64,000 bases of DNA from Flavobacteriales bacterium (GCA_018335925.1 JAGXRF010000020.1:1-64000), one strand, 5' to 3'; counted from the stretch's first letter, positions 26,477-36,170 are shown. Made by a program: numbers and translations. Notes: generated by a model from the letters alone, not told the origin.

Positions 26477-27127
26477 ATGGAGTTTGTAAACATTCATAGT
26501 CATTTTACTAAGAGAAGTCCAAACGAATGGGTGTTGCAAAACATAGCCATTCAGGATGGTGTATCAACAGATGTTCCAATCTCTACTGGTTGGCATCCAT
26601 GGGATTTGCTTAAAATTTCTGAAGAAGATGCCAAATTAAAAATGGAGCAAATTTTTCCAATGCCAAACGTTTTGGCTATTGGAGAATGTGGTTTAGATAA
26701 GTTTATACCTGTAGAAATTTCCAAGCAATTAGAAGTTTTAGCATGGCATATTGAATGGTCAGAAGCATTGCAAAAGCCCCTAATACTGCATTTGGTTGGC
26801 TACTATGAAGAGCTCATTTCCCTAAAAAAGAAGTCCCAACCTAAGCAACCTTGGCTGGTGCATGGATTTCATAAAAAGGATGCCTTGGCAAAGCAACTAA
26901 CCAATGCGGGTTGTGTTTTGTCGTTTGGAAAGCCATTGATGCAAAAAGATTCTTTAAAAAATGTACTTTTGCAGCAGAAAAATCAATTATTTTTCTTCGA
27001 GACCGATATGCAAACGGATGTTTCCATCCCACAGTTATATGAGGAAGGAGCTAAAATTTTAGGGGTTTCGTTAGAAAGACTAGTAGAAATAATACAAGAA
27101 AATAAGAAACAATTTTTTAATCATTAA
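26477..27127 (+). CDS. TatD family metal-dependent hydrolase
   Basis: TatD proteins are TIM-barrel, divalent-metal nucleases or hydrolases. The 216-residue product is shorter than the ~260 residues of E. coli TatD but keeps the metal motifs: HSHF at residues 7-10, STGWHPWD, AIGECGLDKF with the metal-binding Glu, HLVGYYEE, VHGFHKK and FFETDMQ. Compact versions like this occur throughout Bacteroidota. It is followed 6 nt later by tcdA, so the two are co-transcribed. DNase activity is family knowledge and not shown here. Confidence 0.88.
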   Translation: MEFVNIHSHFTKRSPNEWVLQNIAIQDGVSTDVPISTGWHPWDLLKISEEDAKLKMEQIFPMPNVLAIGECGLDKFIPVEISKQLEVLAWHIEWSEALQKPLILHLVGYYEELISLKKKSQPKQPWLVHGFHKKDALAKQLTNAGCVLSFGKPLMQKDSLKNVLLQQKNQLFFFETDMQTDVSIPQLYEEGAKILGVSLERLVEIIQENKKQFFNH

Positions 27128-27133
27128 CATCCG

Positions 27134-27859
27134 ATGACAACTGTACCTAAATGGCAAGAAAGAGCTGGTTTATTGTTTAAAGAAAGTGGCATTGAAAAAT
27201 TAAAAAAAGCCAAAGTATTGGTAGTAGGTTTGGGTGGTGTTGGCTCCTTTGCTGCAGAATTTTTAGCCAGAGCAGGAGTCGGACATTTGACCATAGTAGA
27301 TGGAGATGTGGTAGATATTACCAACATCAATCGACAATTACAAGCTTTGCATTCAACCGTTGGGATGAGTAAAGTAGCATTGATGGCAAATCGCTTGCAA
27401 GACATCAATCCGGAGTTAGAAATTGTAAAAGTTCAAGAGTTTTTAAGTCCGGAAAGAGCCTATGAGTTGGTTACAGATGAATTTGATTATGTATTGGATT
27501 GTATTGATAGTATTACACCAAAATTAAATTTAATCAAAGCTGCAAAATTCAAAAAAGTTCCTATCATTTCTAACATGGGAGCAGGGGGTAAGGGAGATCC
27601 AACCAAAGTTATGGTAAAAGATATCAGCAAAACCACCTATTGTCCGTTGGCTAAAAACATCCGTAAACGCTTGCGTTCTGAAGGAATTAGAGGTGGAGTA
27701 AAAGTGGTTTTTTCTACCGAAGTTCCTGATGAAAGCAGCATCAAACTAACCGATGGTTCCAACTTTAAAAAATCGTTTTACGGTACCAACAGTTGGATGC
27801 CTTGTTTGTTTGGCTTGCATGCAGCACAAACTGCGGTTCAAAATTTACTTAAAAAATAA
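27134..27859 (+). CDS. tcdA: tRNA threonylcarbamoyladenosine dehydratase (ThiF/E1-like)
   Basis: TcdA uses ATP to cyclise t6A at position 37 of ANN-decoding tRNAs into ct6A. The 241-residue product has the adenylating Rossmann motif VLVVGLGGVGSFAAEFLARA near residues 28-47. The Arg/Gln loop NINRQLQALHSTVG follows near 67, then DYVLDCIDSITPKL near 118 and SNMGAGGKGDPTKV near 146. The C-terminal SFYGTNSWMPCLFGLHAA matches TcdA rather than MoeB or ThiF, and no Zn-binding CxxC pairs are present. It belongs to the operon with tatD and the downstream glycosyltransferase (24-nt gap). Confidence 0.92.
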   Translation: MTTVPKWQERAGLLFKESGIEKLKKAKVLVVGLGGVGSFAAEFLARAGVGHLTIVDGDVVDITNINRQLQALHSTVGMSKVALMANRLQDINPELEIVKVQEFLSPERAYELVTDEFDYVLDCIDSITPKLNLIKAAKFKKVPIISNMGAGGKGDPTKVMVKDISKTTYCPLAKNIRKRLRSEGIRGGVKVVFSTEVPDESSIKLTDGSNFKKSFYGTNSWMPCLFGLHAAQTAVQNLLKK

Positions 27860-27883
27860 TTTACTTCTCGAAATCAACACTTC

Positions 27884-29032
27884 ATGCAGTTATCTGTCGT
27901 TATCCTCAATTACAATGTCCGATATTTTTTAGAGGTTTGTTTGTATAGTGTGCAAAAAGCTTTAGAAGGTTTGGATGCAGAGATTATTGTGGTGGATAAT
28001 GCCAGTAAAGATGGTTCGGCAAAAATGATTAGAAAGAAATTTCCGGAAGTAATTTTTGTAGAAAACTCTGAAAACGTTGGATTTCCGAGAGGCAATAACC
28101 AAGGAGTTGCCTTGGCAAAAGGGGAATATGTGTGTATTTTAAATCCGGATACCATCGTTTCAAAAGATACTTTTGTAAAGTTGCTCGACTTTGCAGAGTC
28201 AAAATTTAACCTCGGAATTGTTGGATGTAAATTGATTGATGGCACCGGAAAGTTTTTACCGGAAAGCAAAAGAGGCATCCCAACACCTTGGGTAGCATTG
28301 ACAAAAATATTAGGGCTTTACCAATGGTTTCCAACATCCAAATCGTTTAACCAATACTATGCCATGCATGTAAAAGAAAACCAAACCCATCCGGTGGATG
28401 TTTTGGTTGGGGCATTTATGTTGATGAAACGAAGTTTGTACCAAAAAATGGGAGGATTTGACGAAAAGTGTTTTATGTATTCTGATGATATTGATTTGAG
28501 TTATCGAGTTTTACAAAAAGGATACGAAAACTACTACATGCCATCTACCTTAGTGATCCACTTTAAAGGAGAAAGTACTGTAAAGGATCGCAATTATGTG
28601 ATGCGATTTCAAGAAGCAATGGGGTACTTTTACCAAAAACATTTCAAACAGTTTTTCTTTTTTGGTTTTATCATGAAGATGATAGGTTGGGTGTTTAGTA
28701 TCTTTAAATGGTGGAAGTCAAAACAAAAGCCATTTGTTCCGGAGTTGCATATGTTAATTACCAACAACGAAATGTTGGCCAAAAAAATGAAAAACAGAAT
28801 GCAACTTTGTTTTGATGTTCGAAATTTACAAAACTTTGATATGGCCAATTATTCCAAACAAAAAGTATTGTGTTGGATTGATTTAGAACATGAAGATACT
28901 TGTAAAATAATTACCTTTATGCATCAAAACCAACATGCCAATCTAAAATATCGATTGATAGAACCCAATCAACAATTTGTTATTGGAAGCGATAGCAAAG
29001 ATAATTTAGGAGAAACCATCCTGTTGAGCTGA
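27884..29032 (+). CDS. Family 2 glycosyltransferase
   Basis: The 382-residue protein starts with a GT-A fold: SVVILNYNVRYFLE near residue 4, VVDNASKDGS near 37, NVGFPRGNNQG near 64 and the metal/sugar-nucleotide motif ILNPDTIVS near 89. A probable catalytic segment follows (GGFDEKCFMYSDDIDLSYR near 196), typical of rhamnosyl- or galactosyl-transferase-like GT2. A hydrophobic patch near 255-275 (FFFGFIMKMIGWVFSIFKWW) could associate with the membrane. The sugar donor and acceptor are unknown. Its role in cell-surface glycan synthesis is inferred. Confidence 0.88.
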   Translation: MQLSVVILNYNVRYFLEVCLYSVQKALEGLDAEIIVVDNASKDGSAKMIRKKFPEVIFVENSENVGFPRGNNQGVALAKGEYVCILNPDTIVSKDTFVKLLDFAESKFNLGIVGCKLIDGTGKFLPESKRGIPTPWVALTKILGLYQWFPTSKSFNQYYAMHVKENQTHPVDVLVGAFMLMKRSLYQKMGGFDEKCFMYSDDIDLSYRVLQKGYENYYMPSTLVIHFKGESTVKDRNYVMRFQEAMGYFYQKHFKQFFFFGFIMKMIGWVFSIFKWWKSKQKPFVPELHMLITNNEMLAKKMKNRMQLCFDVRNLQNFDMANYSKQKVLCWIDLEHEDTCKIITFMHQNQHANLKYRLIEPNQQFVIGSDSKDNLGETILLS

Positions 29033-29119
29033 TTAATTTTTTCAAAATAAATACCAAATACCGTTTTTAATTATTAATTTCGCAAACGATTGATTTTTTA
29101 AGCATATAATATTATCAAT

Positions 29120-30427
29120 ATGGCAAAATACGAATTAACCTTACCTAAAATGGGGGAAAGTGTTGCAGAAGCAACGATTACCAATTGGTTAAAAAAAGCG
29201 GGTGACACCATTACAGCAGATGAAGCAGTATTAGAAATTGCTACTGATAAGGTGGATAGTGAAGTCCCATCGGAGGTATCCGGAACTTTGATAGAAATTT
29301 TATTTCAAGTGAATGATGTGGTGCAAGTTGGCCAAACCATTGCCATAATTGAAACCGAAGGTGGAGCTCCTGCAGATGCTGCCCCTGCAGAAGTAAAAGC
29401 CATTGAAACGCAAATAGAAAAGGCTGCACAAACCATAGCTCCTGCTGAAGTAGACGAAACAAGTACTTTAGATGTTTCTTCATCCGATCGATTTTATTCT
29501 CCATTGGTGAAAAACATTGCTAAGCAAGAAGGAATTTCTGCATCAGAATTAGAGCAAATTGCCGGAACCGGAAAAGAAGGTCGTGTGACCAAAGAAGATA
29601 TTTTAAATTATTTGAAAAACAGAGGAACTAAACCTGTGGTTGCTGCACCGGTTACTCCAACCAAAGCAGTAGCGAGTCCATCACCTGCTGCAAAAGCTGC
29701 TCCAATTTCTGTTAATGGGCAAGACGAAATCATCGAAATGGATCGTATGCGTAAGATGATTTCTCACCACATGGTACAATCGGTACAAACTTCTGCACAC
29801 GTACAATCGTTTATAGAAGTGGATGTGACCAATATTGTAAAATGGAGAGAAAGAGTAAAATCTTCTTTTGAAAAGAGAGAAGGAGAGAAGCTAACATTCA
29901 CCCCAATTTTCATGGAAGCGGTTGCCAAGGCAATCAAAGATTTCCCGATGATCAATATTTCTGTAGAAGGTGATTTTATCATTAAAAAGAAAAATATCAA
30001 TCTAGGAATGGCTGCTGCTTTGCCAAACGGAAATTTAATTGTTCCGGTAATTAAAAATGCAGACCAATTGAACTTGGTAGGGATGACCAAACAAGTAAAC
30101 GATTTGGCTTTTAGAGCAAAAAATAACCAATTAAAACCAGACGATATCCAAGGTGGTACCTATACTGTTACCAATGTTGGAACTTTTGGTAGCGTATTTG
30201 GCACTCCAATTATCAACCAACCTCAAGTTGCAATTTTAGCTTTGGGTGCCATCAGAAAAGTACCAGCAGTGATCGAAACTCCTGAAGGAGATTTCATCGG
30301 AATTCGTCATAAAATGTTCTTATCGCATAGTTATGACCACCGAGTGGTAGATGGTGCTTTAGGTGGAAGTTTTGTGAAAAGAGTGGCAGAGTACCTTGAA
30401 AGCTTTGACGTAAATAGAGAGTTTTAA
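29120..30427 (+). CDS. 2-oxoacid dehydrogenase E2 (dihydrolipoamide acyltransferase)
   Basis: This is the core acyltransferase of a 2-oxoacid dehydrogenase complex. The 435-residue product has one lipoyl domain at about 1-77 with the lipoylated Lys44 in EIATDKVDSE. An Ala/Pro linker is followed by a peripheral-subunit-binding domain at about 127-167 (SPLVKNIAKQEGISASELE), a second linker and the catalytic domain at about 205-435 with SHSYDHRVVDGALGG. Sequence alone does not separate branched-chain (bkdB) from 2-oxoglutarate (sucB) substrates. The absence of neighbouring E1 genes leaves it open, so no symbol is given. A strong terminator follows. Confidence 0.9.
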   Translation: MAKYELTLPKMGESVAEATITNWLKKAGDTITADEAVLEIATDKVDSEVPSEVSGTLIEILFQVNDVVQVGQTIAIIETEGGAPADAAPAEVKAIETQIEKAAQTIAPAEVDETSTLDVSSSDRFYSPLVKNIAKQEGISASELEQIAGTGKEGRVTKEDILNYLKNRGTKPVVAAPVTPTKAVASPSPAAKAAPISVNGQDEIIEMDRMRKMISHHMVQSVQTSAHVQSFIEVDVTNIVKWRERVKSSFEKREGEKLTFTPIFMEAVAKAIKDFPMINISVEGDFIIKKKNINLGMAAALPNGNLIVPVIKNADQLNLVGMTKQVNDLAFRAKNNQLKPDDIQGGTYTVTNVGTFGSVFGTPIINQPQVAILALGAIRKVPAVIETPEGDFIGIRHKMFLSHSYDHRVVDGALGGSFVKRVAEYLESFDVNREF

Positions 30428-30445
30428 AACTTTAACAAGCATAAT

Positions 30446-30484
30446 AAAACTGGTAAGAGGGCAAAACTTCTTACCAGTTTTTTC
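30446..30484. terminator. Bidirectional rho-independent terminator
   Basis: A 13-bp perfect stem (AAAACTGGTAAGA at 30446-30458 against TCTTACCAGTTTT at 30469-30481) with a 10-nt loop sits between the E2 gene and the convergent DUF2400 gene. T and A runs on both sides let it work in both directions. Confidence 0.92.
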
Positions 30485-30485
30485 T

Positions 30486-31250
30486 TTAAAAACCTTCAAA
30501 AACTCCCAAGCCAAACAATGCAAAATCATATTTGGCAGGGTCGTTGGCATCTAGTCTTCGCAAAAAATTATCTAACTCGAGCACAGCTTTATGGTCGTTT
30601 TGTTTGCGTTGCAACAAGCCTAATTTTCTGGCCACGTTACCGGAATGAACATCTAACGGACACGATAATTCGCTCATTGGGATAGATTTCCAAATTCCTA
30701 AATCTACCCCGGCTTGGTCTTTTCTGCTCATCCATCTAAAATACATATGTAATCTTTTACTAGCAGAACCTTTCCATGGATCAGACAAGTGTTTGTGCAC
30801 CCTGACAGGGACATTCATCTCTAAAAAATAGGTTTTTAAATAATGAATGGCATCATGTAAATGATTTCCATTGCGGTGTTTTGCTACAATGGCTTCCAAA
30901 CCTCCATGGTTTTGGTAAATATGTTGCAACCCCAATAAAAAATAATGCAAATCTGTTTGTTGAAATGTACGATGAATTACCAAAGGCAATTGTTCTATTT
31001 GAGTTTTCTGGTAATTCATCACAAAATCATATGGACTATTTCCCAGATGCAACATCAATTGATGGGCACTTTTTAAAATCATTTTACGGTTTCCCCATGC
31101 AATAGTGGCAGTTAAAAAGCCAGCAATTTCCTGGTCTTCTTTTACAGAATAAGCATGTACCATTTGAATTGGATCAGTTTCAATAAACTTTGGTTGGTTG
31201 TACATTGCTACTTTTTCATCCAAAAATTCTTTCAAGCTTAAAATGTCCAT
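30486..31250 (-). CDS. DUF2400 / TIGR02757 family protein
   Basis: The 254-residue cytosolic protein matches my memory of the TIGR02757 family in several segments (ETDPIQMVHAYSVKEDQEIAGFLTATIAWGNR; PLDVHSGNVARKLGLL; RRLDANDPAKYDFALFGLGV). The last part has the flavour of HhH-type base-excision glycosylases, but function is unproven. The ATG at 31250 was chosen over a TTG at 31277, which lies only 3 nt from a -7 box. It converges on the E2 gene through a shared terminator. Confidence 0.82.
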   Translation of the reverse strand: MDILSLKEFLDEKVAMYNQPKFIETDPIQMVHAYSVKEDQEIAGFLTATIAWGNRKMILKSAHQLMLHLGNSPYDFVMNYQKTQIEQLPLVIHRTFQQTDLHYFLLGLQHIYQNHGGLEAIVAKHRNGNHLHDAIHYLKTYFLEMNVPVRVHKHLSDPWKGSASKRLHMYFRWMSRKDQAGVDLGIWKSIPMSELSCPLDVHSGNVARKLGLLQRKQNDHKAVLELDNFLRRLDANDPAKYDFALFGLGVFEGF

Positions 31251-31280
31251 GTTTACAAAAGGATATAAATATTTCAATCA

Positions 31281-31288
31281 CAAAAATA
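31281..31288 (-). promoter_or_regulatory. -7 promoter box TATTTTTG of the DUF2400 gene
   Basis: The plus strand reads CAAAAATA, consensus TANNTTTG on the minus strand, 30 nt upstream of the ATG at 31250. Confidence 0.5.
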
Positions 31289-31378
31289 GAGGTATTCATT
31301 GGGATATATGGCATGCTAAAATCCATAAAAAGCCATTTTTGCTAGTAAGTTTACTTCTGTTTTTCCGATTACATTTTT

Positions 31379-31386
31379 TATATTTG
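31379..31386 (+). promoter_or_regulatory. -7 promoter box TATATTTG of accA
   Basis: This consensus TANNTTTG lies 23 nt upstream of the accA ATG at 31410. Confidence 0.6.
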
Positions 31387-31409
31387 CATGCAAACCTAAC
31401 AACAACTTT

Positions 31410-32363
31410 ATGGAATATCTCGATTTTGAGTTGCCTATCAAAGAATTAGAAGATCAGTTAGACAAATGTCAGATTATCGGTCAGGAATCTAATGTAGACG
31501 TTTCTGCAACATGCAAGCAGATTGAAAAGAAATTAGAAGAAACCAAGAAAAATATTTACAAAAACCTCACTGCTTGGCAAAGGGTGCAATTGTCGCGTCA
31601 TCCAAGCAGACCTTACACCATGGACCATATTCGTGCCTTGTGTGGAGATACTTTTTTAGAACTTTTTGGAGATAGAAGTTTTAAAGACGACAAAGCCATG
31701 GTAGGTGGATTGGGTAAGATTGACGGACAATCGTTCATGATTATTGGCCAACAAAAAGGATACAATACCAAAACACGTCAGTACCGTAATTTCGGGATGG
31801 CAAATCCGGAAGGGTACAGAAAAGCTTTGCGTTTAATGAAAATGGCAGAGAAATTTGGAATTCCGGTATTAACTTTACTAGATACTCCGGGTGCTTACCC
31901 AGGTTTAGAAGCAGAAGAGCGTGGACAAGGAGAAGCGATTGCACGAAACATTTTTGAAATGATACGTTTAAAAGTTCCTATTATTACGGTGGTGGTAGGA
32001 GAAGGAGCTTCGGGTGGTGCTTTAGGAATTGGCGTTGGTGACAGAGTATACATGTTGGAAAATACTTGGTATTCAGTAATTTCACCAGAATCGTGTTCGT
32101 CTATTTTATGGAGAAGTTGGGAGTACAAAGAACAAGCTGCAGAAGCCTTAAAATTGACTTCATACGACATGAAGAAACTAAAATTAATTGACGAAATCAT
32201 CCCGGAACCACTTGGTGGAGCTCACTATGACAGAGCTACTACTTTTAAAACGGTACAACAATACATCATGAAAGGTTTTAATGAATTAAAAATGCTTTCA
32301 GAAACCGAGTTGGTAGAGCAACGTATGGATAAGTATAGCAAAATGGGAGAGTTTAAAGAGTAA
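31410..32363 (+). CDS. accA: Acetyl-CoA carboxylase carboxyltransferase subunit alpha
   Basis: AccA with AccD transfers the carboxyl group from biotin to acetyl-CoA, the first step of fatty-acid synthesis. The 317-residue product has the standard length. It shows the helical N-terminus ([17 protein letters not shown]), ARHPSRP-like [32 protein letters not shown], the oxyanion motif [17 protein letters not shown] near 195 and the C-terminal [14 protein letters not shown]. It stands alone with its own promoter box and a terminator, as is common in flavobacteria where accD lies elsewhere. Confidence 0.97.
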   Translation: MEYLDFELPIKELEDQLDKCQIIGQESNVDVSATCKQIEKKLEETKKNIYKNLTAWQRVQLSRHPSRPYTMDHIRALCGDTFLELFGDRSFKDDKAMVGGLGKIDGQSFMIIGQQKGYNTKTRQYRNFGMANPEGYRKALRLMKMAEKFGIPVLTLLDTPGAYPGLEAEERGQGEAIARNIFEMIRLKVPIITVVVGEGASGGALGIGVGDRVYMLENTWYSVISPESCSSILWRSWEYKEQAAEALKLTSYDMKKLKLIDEIIPEPLGGAHYDRATTFKTVQQYIMKGFNELKMLSETELVEQRMDKYSKMGEFKE

Positions 32364-32388
32364 CTCTTTAAAATGAAACTATAAATAG

Positions 32389-32414
32389 AGCACTGCATAA
32401 GCGGTGCTTTTTTT
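32389..32414 (+). terminator. Rho-independent terminator of accA
   Basis: The stem AGCACTGC (32389-32396) pairs with GCGGTGCT (32401-32408), including one G-T pair and a 4-nt loop, followed by seven T. Confidence 0.85.
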
Positions 32415-32432
32415 GTCTAATATTGAAAAAAA

Positions 32433-32441
32433 TTATCCACA
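32433..32441 (+). promoter_or_regulatory. Perfect DnaA-box consensus TTATCCACA upstream of dnaB
   Basis: The nonamer is identical to the strict DnaA-box consensus and lies 200 nt upstream of dnaB in AT-rich DNA. A single box with no cluster is weak evidence for binding, and it could be chance. Confidence 0.35.
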
Positions 32442-32642
32442 CCAATTACCAACAAAATTTAAAATTTATTTTTGAAGCATTCGTGTAAATTTCACATAAT
32501 AAACTTATTATTTCCTTTTGAGTTACAAATCAATTATCATAATCGTAAAAAAAATAGGTTATGAACATTTTTGGTGGCTTTATTAACAAAACCAACGCAA
32601 AACTCCTTTAAAAGACATTCGTTTTTTGGCTAAATTAGCAAC

Positions 32643-34193
32643 ATGGAACAAGTGAATATCAACCCAATTAAAATCGGGAAATCTAATTTAATTTCTCTCG
32701 AAAAAGGCAAGTTACCACCACAAGCAGTGGACTTGGAAGAAGCCGTTTTAGGTGCCATGATGATTGACAGAAAAGGTTTAGATGAGGTAATCGACATCCT
32801 TAGTCCGGAAGCTTTTTACAAAGAACAGCACCAACACATTTTTGAAGCTATTTTAGAACTTTTCAAAGCTTCGGAGCCAATCGACTTATTAACCGTTTCG
32901 GCTAGGTTGCGAAAAAATGCAAAGTTAGATTTGGTGGGTGGAGATTTTTATTTGATCCAACTTACCCAAAAAGTATCTTCTTCTGCACATATCGAATACC
33001 ATTCTCGCATCATCTTACAAAAGTTTATCCAACGTAGTTTGATTAAAATTTCTTCAGAAATTATTGAAGATTGTTACGACGAATCTTCGGATGTATTTGA
33101 TTTGTTAGATAGTGCAGAATCTAAATTGTACGAAGTTACCCAAGGCAACATCAAAAAAGGCTCCGAAACTGCACAAAGCTTGGTGTACCAAGCCAAAAGA
33201 CGTATCCAGGAAATTGGAAATAAAGAAGGCTTGAGCGGTGTACCTACAGGTTTTAATTTGTTAGACGGATTAACCTCCGGATGGCAGCCAAGCGATTTGA
33301 TTATCATTGCAGCTCGTCCGGGTATGGGTAAAACAGCATTTGTATTGTCCATGGCTCGAAACATGGCCATCGATTTTAACATGCCGGTTGCATTGTTTTC
33401 TTTGGAGATGTCGTCTGTACAGTTAATCACTCGTTTGATATCCTCCGAAACCGGATTGAGTTCTGAAAAATTAAGAACCGGAAAACTAGCCAACCACGAA
33501 TGGGAACAGCTAAATGTTAAAGTCAAAAATTTAGAGAAAGCTCCCATTTATATTGACGATACCCCATCGCTTTCTATTTTCGATTTGCGAGCCAAAGCCA
33601 GAAGGTTGCATTCGCAATATGGCATTCGCATCATGATTATCGACTACTTGCAATTAATGACAGCCGGAAGCAACAGCAAAGGAGTAGGGAATAGAGAGCA
33701 AGAAATTTCTACCATTTCCAGAAACTTAAAAGCATTGGCAAAGGAATTAGAAATTCCTGTAATTGCCTTATCACAGTTATCTCGTCAGGTGGAAACACGT
33801 GGTTCCAGTAAGCGTCCTTTGTTATCGGACTTAAGGGAATCTGGAGCAATTGAACAAGATGCGGATATCGTATCGTTTATTTATCGTCCGGAGTACTACA
33901 AAATTGATTATTGGGATGATGACGATCAAGGAAGTACCAAAGGAGAAGCAGAATTTATTGTGGCAAAACACCGTAACGGTGGATTAGACAATATTCGATT
34001 GAAATTTGTAAACGAATTAGGTAAATTTGATAACCTAGATAGTGCTTTTAATATTGGAGAGTTTTCTTCAAAAATGAATATGGACGACATGCCTTTTGTC
34101 ACCAAAACACCAATTACTCCTACAGATGCTTTTGGTGAGGATGTATTGCCATCTAAAGCAAGCGAAGACGAAGACGATGATTTTTTATTTTGA
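32643..34193 (+). CDS. dnaB: Replicative DNA helicase DnaB
   Basis: This hexameric helicase unwinds DNA ahead of the replication fork. The 516-residue product shows the N-terminal primase-interaction domain (about 20-125, PQAVDLEEAVLGAMMIDRK). The RecA-like ATPase follows, with Walker A ARPGMGKTAF near residue 224, the H1a region and Walker B IMIIDYLQLM near 330. Next come SQLSRQVETR and SDLRESGAIEQDADIV with the arginine finger and sensor residues. An acidic C-terminal tail (SEDEDDDFLF) resembles the SSB-like acidic tips and is usual in this group. No intein was seen. Confidence 0.97.
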   Translation: MEQVNINPIKIGKSNLISLEKGKLPPQAVDLEEAVLGAMMIDRKGLDEVIDILSPEAFYKEQHQHIFEAILELFKASEPIDLLTVSARLRKNAKLDLVGGDFYLIQLTQKVSSSAHIEYHSRIILQKFIQRSLIKISSEIIEDCYDESSDVFDLLDSAESKLYEVTQGNIKKGSETAQSLVYQAKRRIQEIGNKEGLSGVPTGFNLLDGLTSGWQPSDLIIIAARPGMGKTAFVLSMARNMAIDFNMPVALFSLEMSSVQLITRLISSETGLSSEKLRTGKLANHEWEQLNVKVKNLEKAPIYIDDTPSLSIFDLRAKARRLHSQYGIRIMIIDYLQLMTAGSNSKGVGNREQEISTISRNLKALAKELEIPVIALSQLSRQVETRGSSKRPLLSDLRESGAIEQDADIVSFIYRPEYYKIDYWDDDDQGSTKGEAEFIVAKHRNGGLDNIRLKFVNELGKFDNLDSAFNIGEFSSKMNMDDMPFVTKTPITPTDAFGEDVLPSKASEDEDDDFLF

Positions 34194-34199
34194 TGTAAT

Positions 34200-35519
34200 A
34201 TGCTAGAAATTGCACTCACTTTTGTTTTTTTATTGGTTGGAATCTTCATTGGGAAATTAATTTTTGGCAACCAAAACCAAAATGCATTGGCTGCAAAAAA
34301 CCAAGAAATTGCCTTTACCAAAGAGCAATGGCAAAAAGATTTGAAACAAATACAAGCATTGCAAAACCAATTGGAAGCTTTGAGCCAAAGCAATACCAAC
34401 TTTCAAATTCAATTAGCAACCAAAACCAAGGAAGAGGAAGGACTTTTACAAAAGCTAGCCGAACAAAAGCAAGAAGTGGAACAATTACAAGAAAAGTTTA
34501 CAAAAGAGTTTGAAATTTTAGCCCAAAAGATTTTAGAAGAAAAGTCGCAGAAATTTAGTGCCCAAAACAAAGAGCAAATCCAAACGATATTGGAGCCTTT
34601 GCAAAATAAAATCGTTCAGTTTGAAAAGAAAGTAGAAGATACCCACAAAGAAAGCATAGGTCAGCACAGTGCCCTTCGTCAGCAAATCATGGATTTAAAA
34701 TTGATGAACGAGCAAATTTCTAAAGAAGCATTGAACCTTACCAAAGCTTTGAAGGGAGATACCAAAATGCAAGGAAATTGGGGAGAAATGATTTTAGAAA
34801 GAGTCTTGGAAAAATCAGGCTTGGAAAAAGGAAGAGAGTACGAAGTACAAACCAGCTACCAAAACCAAGACGGACAACGAGTGCAACCGGATGTGATCAT
34901 ACATTTACCAGATAAAAAACAATTGATTGTTGATTCTAAAGTTTCCTTGGTAGCTTACGAAAAATGGGTGAACGAAACGGATGAAAATGCCAAAGAGATT
35001 CTTTTGAAAGAGCACATAAACTCTATTAAAAGACATGTAGATCAGTTGAGTAGTAAAAATTACCAATCCATACCCGGATTGCAAACCCCGGATTTTGTGT
35101 TGTTGTTTATTCCTATCGAAGCGGCTTTTGCCATCGCACTGAATTTTGATAATTCGTTGTACAACAAGGCTTTTGAACAAAATATTGTGATTGTAACTCC
35201 TACCACCTTATTGGCAACTTTACGAACCATCAACTCGATGTGGACCAACCAAAAGCAACAAGAAAATGCAATAGAAATTGCTCGATTGGCCGGCTCGATG
35301 TACGATAAGTTTGAAGGCTTGGTACAAGACCTGATGAATGTAGGTAAAAGAATTCAAGATGCAGATGAGGCATACAAAGCTTCCATGAATAAATTAGTGG
35401 AGGGCAGAGGTAATGTGGTAAATACCATTGAGAAAATAAAAAAAATGGGAGCCAAAGCTACCAAATCTTTGCCTGAAAAATTAATTAATAGAGCTTCTGA
35501 TGAGGAGTTGGAGAATTAG
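34200..35519 (+). CDS. rmuC: DNA recombination protein RmuC
   Basis: RmuC limits inversion and recombination at short repeats and has a PD-(D/E)XK-like nuclease fold. The 439-residue product has an N-terminal membrane helix (LEIALTFVFLLVGIFIGKLIFG) and a long coiled coil at about 30-165 (Gln/Glu/Lys-rich). The RmuC domain spans about 185-400, with MQGNWGEMILERVLEKSGLEKG, QPDVIIHLPDKKQLIVDSKVSL and TPTTLLATLRTINSMWTNQKQ. It begins 6 nt after dnaB, so replication and recombination functions are co-transcribed. Confidence 0.93.
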   Translation: MLEIALTFVFLLVGIFIGKLIFGNQNQNALAAKNQEIAFTKEQWQKDLKQIQALQNQLEALSQSNTNFQIQLATKTKEEEGLLQKLAEQKQEVEQLQEKFTKEFEILAQKILEEKSQKFSAQNKEQIQTILEPLQNKIVQFEKKVEDTHKESIGQHSALRQQIMDLKLMNEQISKEALNLTKALKGDTKMQGNWGEMILERVLEKSGLEKGREYEVQTSYQNQDGQRVQPDVIIHLPDKKQLIVDSKVSLVAYEKWVNETDENAKEILLKEHINSIKRHVDQLSSKNYQSIPGLQTPDFVLLFIPIEAAFAIALNFDNSLYNKAFEQNIVIVTPTTLLATLRTINSMWTNQKQQENAIEIARLAGSMYDKFEGLVQDLMNVGKRIQDADEAYKASMNKLVEGRGNVVNTIEKIKKMGAKATKSLPEKLINRASDEELEN

Positions 35520-36170
35520 TTAATTTGAAAATGTTTCTGTATTGAAAATAAATTAGTAGAGATTTTACTTTTAAGAGAAAATTCTGAGTTTATGATTGAA
35601 AATTTATTAATTTAAATTTTTGCACATTGAACTTTGATGATTACCTCTTTTATGCATCATTTTAAACAGTTTTGGAAAGGCAATATTGTTGTGACTAACT
35701 CTTAACATTAGAATGTTGATGTTATTGCTTCCAACTTTCTAGTTACTTCTGTTTATGACCAAAACCAAAGAATCTCTATTAGGTAAAAGAGCAAAAATAA
35801 ACTTATAGCACAAACTCCAAATGAAAATAATCTCCTTAAAAAGAACTGGATGCATCTGTAATTACTGGAATCATTGGTTTTAGTGTCAAATCCAAAAGAG
35901 AGTTTAAAAAAAAAAAATGACCTTCTTAACTTTGCATAGAGCATTGATAAACAAACAAATGAGACGAATTCTAGTTAAATTTAAATGATTGCTAAAATGG
36001 CTATGAAATACCGTTAAGAATTGTGTATCTTCGTGTACTTAGCTGGTATTCATTTTTAAAGATATTAGTAGGAAAATCATCTATTAATATACGAAATTTC
36101 AGCTTTTTATTAAATTTTGAGAACTTATTTTGTTGATTTTTAATCAATTATATTTTTTATTGTGTGCAAA
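35520..36170. other. 650-bp intergenic region with possible gene remnants
   Basis: This AT-rich stretch precedes the PUL regulator. It has a 13-base A run at 35906 and a consensus -7 box TAACTTTG at 35927-35934 on the plus strand, with no gene behind it beyond a few codons. Short frames such as the 22-codon one at 35637 look like chance or decay. A TATCTTCG near 36027 is a weak candidate promoter for the regulator. Confidence 0.4.

Noticed and set aside
30446..30484. Hairpin between the E2 and DUF2400 genes as a riboswitch or RNA gene
   Set aside because: A perfect simple stem with flanking A and T runs between convergent genes is fully explained as a bidirectional terminator.
32415..32642. 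The dnaB leader as a replication origin
   Set aside because: Only one DnaA box was found, with no cluster and no dnaA gene nearby.
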